In this document: piece by piece, positions 16,969 through 24,305 of the stretch
Position numbering within the stretch: position 1 is the stretch's first letter
Layout of the letters: the number at the start of each line of letters is the position of its first letter
Assembly: GCA_965248255.1 (NCBI GenBank)
Contig: CBDFIW010000003.1
Location: 1,984,001-2,048,000 of the forward strand
Direction of reading: 5' to 3'
DNA: 64,000 bases
Source: JAKZVK01 sp965248255
Lineage (GTDB): Bacteria; Acidobacteriota; Terriglobia; Bryobacterales; UBA6623
Position numbers and translations under genes: made by a program
The notes under the pieces: model-generated
What the model was told of the DNA's origin: nothing
Databases searched by the model: none
The model's input: only the letters and a program-made list of their open reading frames with translations

Positions 16969-17529
16969 TTACTGCTGCTTTCGGCGTGATTCGCCAGCCC
17001 GCAGTTGGGCCTTGGCGCCGAGCGATTCCTGGAGCAGCCTGCGGAACCGGTGGCGAGCTGCGCCGTCGGTAAAACCCCGTTTGGGCAGCAGGACGAAGTG
17101 GGCTTTGGAGGGACACAGCACGAAGGCGTCGTCACGTTCGATCGCGGAGTGTAGCGCGCCCCAGGCGACCTGCGCGGTGGCAAACTCGGACTTGTACTCG
17201 TAGCCCTGCTGATGGAAGCGGTAGAGCAGCTCCCCGGAGAGTTCTTTGGAAGTGGCCAATTGGCGGCGGGCGTTCAATCTGGCGATAGCAGTCGTCAGCG
17301 CGAGCACCAGAACCGCAAGTGCGCCCACGCCCAGAACGAGAGTTCCCATCCGCGCCGTGCTCGGGGCATCCAACAAGGCCAGGAGAAGCACCAGAGCGGC
17401 GGCCAGAACAAAGAGCACAGCGATAAGCACCCAGATCCAGCCCTGGCTGTGGAACATGTTGCGCAGCATGTGCCGCGCCAGCTCGCCTTGTCGGTGACGG
17501 AAGCGAACCTCGATGGGCTGGTTGTCCAT
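16969..17529 (-). CDS. YcxB-like two-helix membrane protein
   Basis: 186 residues. An N-terminal IEVRFRHRQGELARHML segment is followed by two TM helices (about 32-55 and 63-83) and a cytosolic C-terminal domain with SAIERDDAFVLCPSKAHFVLLPKRGF, the pattern of the YcxB family. Members are widespread membrane proteins without a proven function. The start at ATG 17529 is preceded by GGGAGGATTAGGA. It is transcribed away from cdaA. Confidence 0.65.
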   Translation of the reverse strand: MDNQPIEVRFRHRQGELARHMLRNMFHSQGWIWVLIAVLFVLAAALVLLLALLDAPSTARMGTLVLGVGALAVLVLALTTAIARLNARRQLATSKELSGELLYRFHQQGYEYKSEFATAQVAWGALHSAIERDDAFVLCPSKAHFVLLPKRGFTDGAARHRFRRLLQESLGAKAQLRAGESRRKQQ

Positions 17530-17635
17530 TCCTAATCCTCCCTAATCCTCGGTCCCTCACTTCCCTCGCTAGGCAGCGCTTGTTAGTCGATTCGTTACAC
17601 TTAGGTGGGATTGAAATCCGCGACGATCCTTTGTT

Positions 17636-18520
17636 TTGCCACAGAGCACCCTCAGTCTTCAACTCGTTGACGTGCTCAGGGCTCTCGTCGAGATCCTGGT
17701 GCTGTCGTACCTGATCTACCAGATCATCCGGGTGGTACGCGGCACGAGGGCGGCCCCGGTCGTCTTGGGAGTGGTCTTGCTCGCCGCGCTTTATTTCGCG
17801 TCGGCGGCGTTGGACCTAGGGACGATCCAGTGGTTGATCGAAGCCGTATCTCCTTATGCCGCGATAGGATTGATCGTCATCTTCCAAGCCGAAATCCGTC
17901 GGGCCTTGCGCCAAATGGGGCTCAGCTTACTGCCCATGGGAAGGCCCAGCGAAGCCGAGAAGCTCGAGTATGAGGACGTCGTCTTCGGCGTGGGGCAACT
18001 CTCGGACGAGAAAGTCGGAGCGCTGGTTGTGCTGGAGCGCGAGACCGGATTGCTGACCTTTACTCAGAGCGGGGTGCCGCTTGATGCGCGGCTCACGTCA
18101 GATCTGCTGGTCAGCGTTTTCCAGGGCGGGTCGCCCCTGCACGACGGTGCAGTGATTGTCAGCCGCGGCAAGGTCGCCGCCGCTGCTTGCTTCTTGCCGC
18201 TCGCCACACAACCGGAGCTCGAAAGCTCGCTCGGCACGCGCCACCGCGCGGCGATCGGCGTTACCGAGGAGAGCGACTGCGTTGCGATCGTGGTGGCCGA
18301 GACGACGGGACGCATCTCACTCGCTGTGGGCGGAAATATCGAAACGGATATCGCGCTCGATCATCTACGACTGCGCCTGATTCAGCACTTCGGGCCCGTC
18401 GTGCTGCCACCGCGCGGGCTAGCGCCGCCCCCCGCCAAGCCGATCGGCGCCGAGGGCGCGGTCGGCGAAACCGTGCGATCGGTGGAAGGTATGCAGTCTA
18501 CCAGCGCCGGAGACGCATAG
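17636..18520 (+). CDS. cdaA: Diadenylate cyclase CdaA (c-di-AMP synthase)
   Basis: 294 residues. Three N-terminal TM helices (about 10-90) lead into the DAC (DisA_N) domain. The catalytic motifs are intact: DGA at 170-172 (SPLHDGAVIV) and GTRHRAA at 200-206. It condenses two ATP molecules to c-di-AMP at the membrane. A proline-rich tail of about 45 residues follows the domain. The gene is first of the conserved order cdaA-cdaR-glmM, in which CdaR and GlmM modulate the cyclase in Firmicutes. The start is TTG 17636; there is no good upstream Shine-Dalgarno, so a slightly later start is possible. Confidence 0.93.
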   Translation: MPQSTLSLQLVDVLRALVEILVLSYLIYQIIRVVRGTRAAPVVLGVVLLAALYFASAALDLGTIQWLIEAVSPYAAIGLIVIFQAEIRRALRQMGLSLLPMGRPSEAEKLEYEDVVFGVGQLSDEKVGALVVLERETGLLTFTQSGVPLDARLTSDLLVSVFQGGSPLHDGAVIVSRGKVAAAACFLPLATQPELESSLGTRHRAAIGVTEESDCVAIVVAETTGRISLAVGGNIETDIALDHLRLRLIQHFGPVVLPPRGLAPPPAKPIGAEGAVGETVRSVEGMQSTSAGDA

Positions 18521-18552
18521 GCAGAGCAAGATCACGGTCGGCCTACAAGTCA

Positions 18553-19209
18553 ATGGCACGTTTCCGCGATTGGATGGCAAGGAACCTGGGGCTGAAGCTT
18601 GTAGCCCTAGGGGCGGCCGTCGCTCTGTGGAGCTACGTTTCCCTGCGTCCCACGGCCGAGCGGGCACTGGAGGCGCGTGTGGACTACACCCAGGTTCCCG
18701 CGGGCCTGGAGATCAACCCCGATGAAGTCGATCGACTCACTGTGATTGTGGCGGGGATGCAGGACCGGCTTGACGACATAGGTCCCGGCCTGACGGCACG
18801 CGTGGATTTCTCTGACGTATACGGCCCCGGTGAATACACCTTCAACGTGACAGCCGAGCGCTTGGCCCTGCCGCGCGGCGTCCGGCTGGTCAAGGCGGTG
18901 CCGTCGCAGGTCCGGCTTGTGCTCGAGAAACAGGTAAGCCGCGAGGTGGCGGTCGAGCCCCATTTTTCGGGTGCGACGACGCCGGGCTACACCTTGCACT
19001 CCTACTCCGTGGAACCGCCCCAACTTCTTGTAACGGGCCCGGCGAGCCGCGTCGCGCTGCTGGGTCCGCTCTCGACCGACGCCATCGACTTGAGCGACGT
19101 CGTCGGCGGCCGCAGCTTCCGTACGATGGCCTTCGTGGCCGACCCGTACGTTCGCTTTGCACAAGGGGCGGGGGTCACGGTCAGCGTCCAGATGCGCAAG
19201 ATCCGCTAG
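18553..19209 (+). CDS. cdaR: YbbR-domain regulator of diadenylate cyclase, CdaR
   Basis: 218 residues from ATG 18553, 32 bases after the cdaA stop. One N-terminal TM helix (NLGLKLVALGAAVALWSYV) anchors it, and the rest is extracytoplasmic with about two YbbR repeats (VPAGLEINPDEVDRLTVIV onward, and REVAVEPHFSG with PPQLLVTGPASRV). It is shorter than Bacillus CdaR, which has four repeats. In Firmicutes CdaR binds CdaA and tunes c-di-AMP output. The neighbourhood supports the same role. Confidence 0.87.
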   Translation: MARFRDWMARNLGLKLVALGAAVALWSYVSLRPTAERALEARVDYTQVPAGLEINPDEVDRLTVIVAGMQDRLDDIGPGLTARVDFSDVYGPGEYTFNVTAERLALPRGVRLVKAVPSQVRLVLEKQVSREVAVEPHFSGATTPGYTLHSYSVEPPQLLVTGPASRVALLGPLSTDAIDLSDVVGGRSFRTMAFVADPYVRFAQGAGVTVSVQMRKIR

Positions 19210-19217
19210 ACCGAGGC

Positions 19218-19245
19218 GGCCTCACGCTCGGCAAAGCATGAGGCC
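19218..19245 (+). other. Hairpin between cdaR and glmM
   Basis: GGCCTCA (19218-19224) and TGAGGCC (19239-19245) form a seven-pair stem with a 14-base loop. There is no T-tract, so it is more likely an attenuating or mRNA-processing hairpin than a full terminator. It lies 35 bases before the glmM start. Confidence 0.4.
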
Positions 19246-19279
19246 CCGGCTGGTCGTTTGAGCTTAGTTGGTATTCGAT

Positions 19280-20626
19280 ATGGCAAGGCAGCTATTCGGA
19301 ACCGATGGGATTCGCGGTGTGGCAGGCGAATATCCCCTCGACGACGCCACGGTCTTCGCTCTGGGGTCGGCACTCGCTGATCACGTGGGCAGCCTCGCGG
19401 GCGCCCCGAGGGTTCTGATCGGGAGGGACACACGCGCGTCCGGTCCCGCCCTGGAGGAGTTACTGGCCGGCGGGCTCAGGCGAGGCGGCGTTGGCGTTGT
19501 CTCGACAGGCGTCATCACCACCCCGGGTGTCGCTTATCTGACTGAAGCCGATGCTTTTACCGCCGGCATCATGATCTCGGCTTCCCACAATCCATTCGAC
19601 GATAACGGCATCAAGGTCTTCAGCGCTTCGGGACAGAAGCTGCCGGATTCCCAGGAGCACGAGCTGGAGCGGAAGATCTTCGACCTTCTCGCCGGCTCGC
19701 TCGCGCCCCGTCGAACATCCCTGAAGCCCGCCACCATCCTTGCAGAAACTTACCTGGACCATCTGTTGAGCGTGGGCCCGCCGGACGCGAGTTTTCGAGG
19801 CCTTAGGGTTGTGGCCGATTGCGCGAACGGTGCGGCTTCCGATCTCGCTCCGGCGTTTTTTGAACGGCTCGGCGTTGCAGCCGAATTCTTGTCAAACCAT
19901 CCGGACGGCCGAAACATCAATCGCGATTGTGGCTCACTGCACATGGAGCGCCTTCAAGAGAGAGTCGTCGAGCAGGGAGCCGATGTGGGCGTCGCTTTCG
20001 ACGGCGACGCCGACCGCGCCCTGTTCGTTACCGAAAACGGCGAGCTGGCCGATGGAGACGTGATCTTGTTGCTCTCGGCCGAGCATCTTGCGCGGCACAA
20101 CCACCTTCCCGGGAATCGAATCGTGACCACGGTCATGGCAAACATGGGACTCGAGAAGGCCCTCGCGGACCGAGGGATCTCACTGGCGCGCACGCAGGTC
20201 GGGGACAAGTATGTCCTCGAAGAGATGATCGAGAGCGGGGCGACGCTCGGCGGCGAGCAGTCCGGGCATATTATTTTCCGCGAGCAGGCGACGACCGGCG
20301 ACGGGCTGTTGACTGCGCGGATGATGTTCGAGATCATAACGGCTTCCGGCAAACCGTTGAGCGAGCTAAAAAAGCAGCTGACCGTCTTTCCCCAGAAGCT
20401 TGAAAACGTGCGTGTCTCCCGCAAGCCGCCCTTTGAGGAAGTGCCCATAGTGGCGGAGGCCATCGAGCAGAGCGAGCACGCGCTGGGGGCTGCCGGCAGG
20501 GTGCTTGTCCGCTACTCGGGAACCGAGCCGTTGGTGCGCATCATGGTCGAAGCCGAAGACCCCGCCATGGTGGAAGAACATACCGGTAGGCTCGTCAAGG
20601 TGTTGCAGGCCCGGTTGGGCTCATGA
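19280..20626 (+). CDS. glmM: Phosphoglucosamine mutase GlmM
   Basis: 448 residues, normal family length, from the canonical start MARQLFGTDGIRG; an in-frame TTG at 19268 would add four residues. The phosphoserine loop is ISASHNPFDDNG with S102, the metal loop is DGDADR (241-246), and the sugar-binding GGEQSGH and C-terminal phosphate-binding RYSGTEPLVRIMVE are present. It interconverts glucosamine-6-phosphate and glucosamine-1-phosphate, feeding UDP-GlcNAc for peptidoglycan and lipopolysaccharide. Clustering with cdaA-cdaR couples wall precursor supply to c-di-AMP. It is probably essential, which would prevent loss of the 21-kb segment between the two IS630 copies. Confidence 0.96.
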   Translation: MARQLFGTDGIRGVAGEYPLDDATVFALGSALADHVGSLAGAPRVLIGRDTRASGPALEELLAGGLRRGGVGVVSTGVITTPGVAYLTEADAFTAGIMISASHNPFDDNGIKVFSASGQKLPDSQEHELERKIFDLLAGSLAPRRTSLKPATILAETYLDHLLSVGPPDASFRGLRVVADCANGAASDLAPAFFERLGVAAEFLSNHPDGRNINRDCGSLHMERLQERVVEQGADVGVAFDGDADRALFVTENGELADGDVILLLSAEHLARHNHLPGNRIVTTVMANMGLEKALADRGISLARTQVGDKYVLEEMIESGATLGGEQSGHIIFREQATTGDGLLTARMMFEIITASGKPLSELKKQLTVFPQKLENVRVSRKPPFEEVPIVAEAIEQSEHALGAAGRVLVRYSGTEPLVRIMVEAEDPAMVEEHTGRLVKVLQARLGS

Positions 20627-21450
20627 GCAACCGGAAGGTCTCCTTTCCGGGGCGAGTTGATCCATCACCCCGCGGCGCCGATCCCTCGCCGCGCGAGCCC
20701 TCGACCAGCGGCCTCCCACCCAGCGGCCGTCCCCGCCGCTTCGGATGGCGCAAGTGGCTGGGCCCGCTATTGTACGCGCTGTTCTGGGTGGTGCTTCTTC
20801 TGCCCAGGCTGCGGCGCTTGCGCCGAGGGCCTCATTGGAACCGGGTCCGTTGGGTAATGGGATGGGTTGGTGCGGGCTTCGTACTCGGAGGGTGGCTTCT
20901 TGCGAAGCTGTGGCTCGCCATAGCCGGCGGAATCGCTGTCCTGGCCGCGCTTGCGGTTAGACGCGCGAAAGACCCAGACCACGAACGCAAGCTCCAGGCC
21001 CGTCACGAGGCGGACTACCTCCTGAACGGCGGTGTTCTCGTCCACCGCTCACTGCCTGGCTCGATCTCACTCGATCGCAGGCAGCCGCTCTACCTTCTGA
21101 TTCGGGGTCCTGAGTTGTTGGTGGTGCCGGTGGCCGGGCCGGGGGATGTCGAGTCGACGATCGACATCACCCAGATTGCCGACATCCGTGTCGCCGGTCA
21201 AACCTACCGTCCCATCTACGTTTCCGAAGCCAAGGACCCACCCGTACGCGAAACGTCTGTTCTGACGGGACGCACAACGGAACTGGAGCTCAGCTTGGAA
21301 GGCGGCCGGACTCTGCGCTTTGAGTACCAGGGGGCGTTCAGCAAACACCTGGCCGAAACCGCGGCGCACGCGGTTTACAGCGTCCGAAACCTGATCCGTC
21401 AAGAGGCCGAGAGCGGCGATTCCGAAGATCTCTTCCAGATCGTTGGTTGA
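20623..21450 (+). CDS. Two-helix membrane protein overlapping glmM
   Basis: 275 residues; its ATG overlaps the glmM stop (ATGA), so it is probably translated by coupling. A Pro/Arg-rich N-terminal tail (about 1-45) is followed by TM segments near 47-62 and 78-110 and a soluble C-terminal domain (about 120-275) of beta character, with GPELLVVPVAGPGDVESTID and FEYQGAFSKHLAETA. I do not recognise the family. Position suggests a link to cell-wall or c-di-AMP biology, which is inference. Confidence 0.55.
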   Translation: MSNRKVSFPGRVDPSPRGADPSPREPSTSGLPPSGRPRRFGWRKWLGPLLYALFWVVLLLPRLRRLRRGPHWNRVRWVMGWVGAGFVLGGWLLAKLWLAIAGGIAVLAALAVRRAKDPDHERKLQARHEADYLLNGGVLVHRSLPGSISLDRRQPLYLLIRGPELLVVPVAGPGDVESTIDITQIADIRVAGQTYRPIYVSEAKDPPVRETSVLTGRTTELELSLEGGRTLRFEYQGAFSKHLAETAAHAVYSVRNLIRQEAESGDSEDLFQIVG

Positions 21451-21469
21451 GACATCAACGTTCCCGACG

Positions 21470-21490
21470 CCGAGGCTTTGACAGCCTCGG
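21470..21490 (+). terminator. Probable terminator hairpin after the cdaA-glmM operon
   Basis: CCGAGGCT (21470-21477) and AGCCTCGG (21483-21490) form a perfect eight-pair GC-rich stem with a five-base loop, 20 bases after the stop of the last operon gene. No T-run follows, which is common in GC-rich genomes. Confidence 0.5.
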
Positions 21491-21568
21491 GCTCGATTGC
21501 CAATAATGAGCGACAGTCCGCCGGATACGTAAGCCCGGACGACTCACATCACCAAGCAGGGGGTTTCG

Positions 21569-21892
21569 ATGAGCTATACCTTCGAGGAACTGAAGCACAA
21601 GCGGGTCGCCGATCTTCGCACGATCGCCGAAGGCATCGATCACGAGGGGCTGCAGGGCTACACCACCATGCACAAAGAGCCTCTCGTCCTTGCCCTGTGT
21701 ACGGCTCTCGGGATTGAAGGCCATGAACACCATGAAGTCAAGGGTGTCGACAAGAGCGCCATCAAGACGCAAATCCGTGACCTGAAAGGGAAGCGGAACG
21801 AGGCGCTCGAAGCCCACGACCGCAAAGAGCTGAAGCGCATTCGCCGCGAGATGCACGGGCTCAAACGCACACTGCGCAAAGCGACCGTCTGA
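21569..21892 (+). CDS. Small SAP/Rho-N-like helical protein
   Basis: 107 residues, charged, with a GGGGG-rich sequence upstream of ATG 21569. The N-terminal part, TFEELKHKRVADLRTIAEGI, has the helix-extended-helix character of SAP/Rho N-terminal domains, and YTTMHKEPLVLALCTALGI completes it. The C-terminal half is a Lys/Glu-rich helix (KGKRNEALEAHDRKELKRIR), probably a coiled coil. Such proteins are short conserved bacterial proteins without assigned function; nucleic-acid binding is possible. Confidence 0.55.
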   Translation: MSYTFEELKHKRVADLRTIAEGIDHEGLQGYTTMHKEPLVLALCTALGIEGHEHHEVKGVDKSAIKTQIRDLKGKRNEALEAHDRKELKRIRREMHGLKRTLRKATV

Positions 21893-21905
21893 TCGCCAGT
21901 CGCTG

Positions 21906-22472
21906 CTAGAAAACGGATTCAGCGGACATCGATGTCTGCGCCTCGAGGGCGAAGACCCGCTCGTAGGACTCTTTGGCGACTCCGGACAGCAGATCGGCCA
22001 GGCGCCGGAACCCTCTGCGGCGCCGATCCCAGGCGTCGTGACGCACGACCTGCTCCAGCCAATCGCAAAGGTGAACCGTGGCGAGGTCCGTGAAGTCTTG
22101 CGTTGAGAATTCGACCTCTTGGCCGGTGAAGCGATCGACCATTGTGTATGGCCCCTCATCCTTCTCGATGGACTCGTCAAACGTGGCGCGGGTCATCGAA
22201 CAGTTCAGATACACCAACCGCTCGGCGCGCTCCCCGATCAGTTCCCTGACTTCGCTACGGCGATCGAGGGGGAGCTTGAAATCCTGAAAGGGCTCGGTGC
22301 CGTAGAGCGAGTGGAGCATGCCGGCCCTGCAAACCTCGTAGTCACAGCCCCAAGATTCGAGATCACGGTAGACACCAAGCAAGTGGGCCAGAAACGTCTT
22401 TCCGCTATGCGCGACCTTGTCAATGCCAAGACCCACCAAGAAGTCCGTCATTTCCCGATACCGCTCATCCAT
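21906..22472 (-). CDS. DUF6817/HD-like domain protein
   Basis: 188 residues from ATG 22472 behind a GGGAGGA site. The sequence HSGKTFLAHLLGVYRDLESW and AGMLHSLYGTEPF has the helical H...H pattern of HD-type proteins annotated as DUF6817. LGERAERLV-like and FTDLATVHLCDWLEQ segments also fit. The canonical HD doublet is not evident, so catalysis is uncertain. It is convergent with the small SAP-like gene, 13 bases between stops. Confidence 0.5.
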   Translation of the reverse strand: MDERYREMTDFLVGLGIDKVAHSGKTFLAHLLGVYRDLESWGCDYEVCRAGMLHSLYGTEPFQDFKLPLDRRSEVRELIGERAERLVYLNCSMTRATFDESIEKDEGPYTMVDRFTGQEVEFSTQDFTDLATVHLCDWLEQVVRHDAWDRRRRGFRRLADLLSGVAKESYERVFALEAQTSMSAESVF

Positions 22473-22613
22473 CGCTATATTCCTCCCGCCACGGTTGGCA
22501 ACAGCCCGACGCTCTTATACCCGGCCACTGCAATTCTACCAACCCTGGCATCGACCCAGCTACGGGCTCGCCGCGCATGCGTAGGCTTCCAGACGGACGA
22601 GGGGCTTCGCCGG

Positions 22614-23876
22614 TCATCCCTCGATCGACCAACGAGCCTGCCTCAGCGCGGCGCGCGGCAGCTTCTCCGTCCTCTTGAACCAGGCTTCATCGCGTCCCTT
22701 CGTGTTGTAGTGGTCCAAGTCGCCGGGCCAGCTTCCCATCAGCTCGTACCACACCGTCAGCAATGAACCGTCGGTGAGCTGCACCGTGGAGGGGTAACCG
22801 ATGTCGCTCGATGTTCCGTCGTCGGAGATGGTCATCGCCTCGGACCACGTCCGGCCCTGGTCTTCGCTGACGCGTGCCAGGTTGCCGAGCGGTCGCGCCC
22901 TGTGGCCATAGGTCATCACGAGCCGTCCATCGCGCAGCTTCAACAGATGAGACGGAAAGCCCCACACGCCGATCGAGCGTGGGGTGGACCAAGTTCTGCC
23001 GCCGTCGCGGGATTCGCTCTGCAGCGTTTGCTTCTCGTTGGCCTTGTTGTGATTGCGGATCTGGGCGACGATGGTGCCGTCGTCCGTTTCCACGGCGTGT
23101 AGCTCATGATAGTTGTGATGCGTGTCGCCGGGACGCGAGGGGATCTCGGCGAGCCAGCGCCAGGTTTGTCCGTCGTCGGTCGACTCGCATGCCCCAATGC
23201 GGCCGGCGTCCTGACCGCCGCGACCGTACCAGAACATCTTGCCGGCATAGAGGACACGTCCGTCGGAAAGCTGGATCGGCCCGTGCGGGCTGTCCACGAG
23301 GCAGCGATAGCGGGCCGACCACGACTGTCCTGCGTCGGTCGAGCGGATCATCCAACTACCTAGTTCGATCTCGCGTTGCGCAGGATCGAGCCGCCGGTGC
23401 ACCGCCCGCCATCGCTGAAGCTTTTCCTCCGACCAGGAGTTGGCGTCTCCCAGTTTCATCTTCTCCGCCGCGGCGAGTCGTTCTTCGTATCCGACGGACG
23501 TGAAAGTGCTGACCAAGATCGAGCCCTTGGCGGTTTCGAGCACGCCGGCGTCGCGATCGTCGACGGGACCGTCGATCAACACCCGCGGAAAGCTCCAGGT
23601 GCGGCCCTCGTCCCGCGACCTCATCAGCTCTAAACGCCCGAAGGGACACACGTGCGACTCCCGTCCGCCGGAATAGACCAGCAGCAGTTCACCGTTCCGG
23701 CGGCGCGCTATTGTCGGCCAGCCATGGTAGACACCAGGCTGCTGGCTGATCACGTTCGTTGCTGCGACCGAGGCCCGCTGGGCTGCGGACATTCTGCGGC
23801 CGATGCCAAGAACCATCCCGGTTGCAGCCGCACAACCGGCCCGCAACACCCTTCGCCGACTTGTCAACCCCGGCAT
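22614..23876 (-). CDS. Secreted sialidase-like BNR/Asp-box propeller
   Basis: 420 residues. The N-terminus is twin-arginine-like (TSRRRVLRAGCAAATG). Five Asp-boxes are visible (SRDEGRTW, STDAGQSW, STDDGQTW, SRDGGRTW, SEDQGRTW), defining a six-bladed BNR propeller. Catalytic sialidase candidates include the early Arg in YHGWPTIARRRNGELLLVYS and the late Tyr/Glu in DGSLLTVWYELMG. Proteins of this type cleave sialic acids or related glycans, or only bind sugars; I cannot confirm catalysis. The export signal suggests action in the periplasm or outside. Confidence 0.7.
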   Translation of the reverse strand: MPGLTSRRRVLRAGCAAATGMVLGIGRRMSAAQRASVAATNVISQQPGVYHGWPTIARRRNGELLLVYSGGRESHVCPFGRLELMRSRDEGRTWSFPRVLIDGPVDDRDAGVLETAKGSILVSTFTSVGYEERLAAAEKMKLGDANSWSEEKLQRWRAVHRRLDPAQREIELGSWMIRSTDAGQSWSARYRCLVDSPHGPIQLSDGRVLYAGKMFWYGRGGQDAGRIGACESTDDGQTWRWLAEIPSRPGDTHHNYHELHAVETDDGTIVAQIRNHNKANEKQTLQSESRDGGRTWSTPRSIGVWGFPSHLLKLRDGRLVMTYGHRARPLGNLARVSEDQGRTWSEAMTISDDGTSSDIGYPSTVQLTDGSLLTVWYELMGSWPGDLDHYNTKGRDEAWFKRTEKLPRAALRQARWSIEG

Positions 23877-23901
23877 GAATTGTAGCCTCCAATCTTCCCA
23901 C

Positions 23902-24087
23902 TCAGGGTTCGACTTTCAACTGAACCCAGGTCGCCACGGCCCTCAGGCGGGTGTCGGTCGCGACGACGGTCCGCGCCTTGCAGACCAAAGCGGAAGCGAG
24001 ATGAATGGCATCGAGACTTCGCACCATGACGGGCCGGCGACGATTTCGGGCGAGCTTGACCAGTTTTTCCACTTCCGCCACTACATC
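23902..24087 (-). pseudogene. C-terminal fragment of a PIN-domain (VapC-like) protein
   Basis: The minus-strand frame from a TAA at 24088-24090 to TGA at 23902 encodes about 61 residues ending VRSLDAIHLASALV then TVVATDTRLRAVATWVQLKV. The motifs SLDAIHLASA and TDxRL are the C-terminal active-site half of PIN toxins. The N-terminal half with the first Asp is missing, as is an antitoxin partner. It is a leftover of a toxin-antitoxin locus or a truncated gene. Confidence 0.6.
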
Positions 24088-24305
24088 TTAACCATAGGGT
24101 ACTGTGATGATCCTCCCCGCGGTGACGTCGTGTCGACGACCATGCTTCCCTGCGCCTGTACTTGAGAACAAGTGCGCGGTTTTTGCGGCTCTGCCTGTGG
24201 AACCGTGTGGTATGAGTCACACGGTGGCTTCAGACTCGCGTGAGCAAGACGAATCTCGTTCGACAAGCGTATGTTAGAATCTTCCAGCGGCTCGCCAACC
24301 CACCG

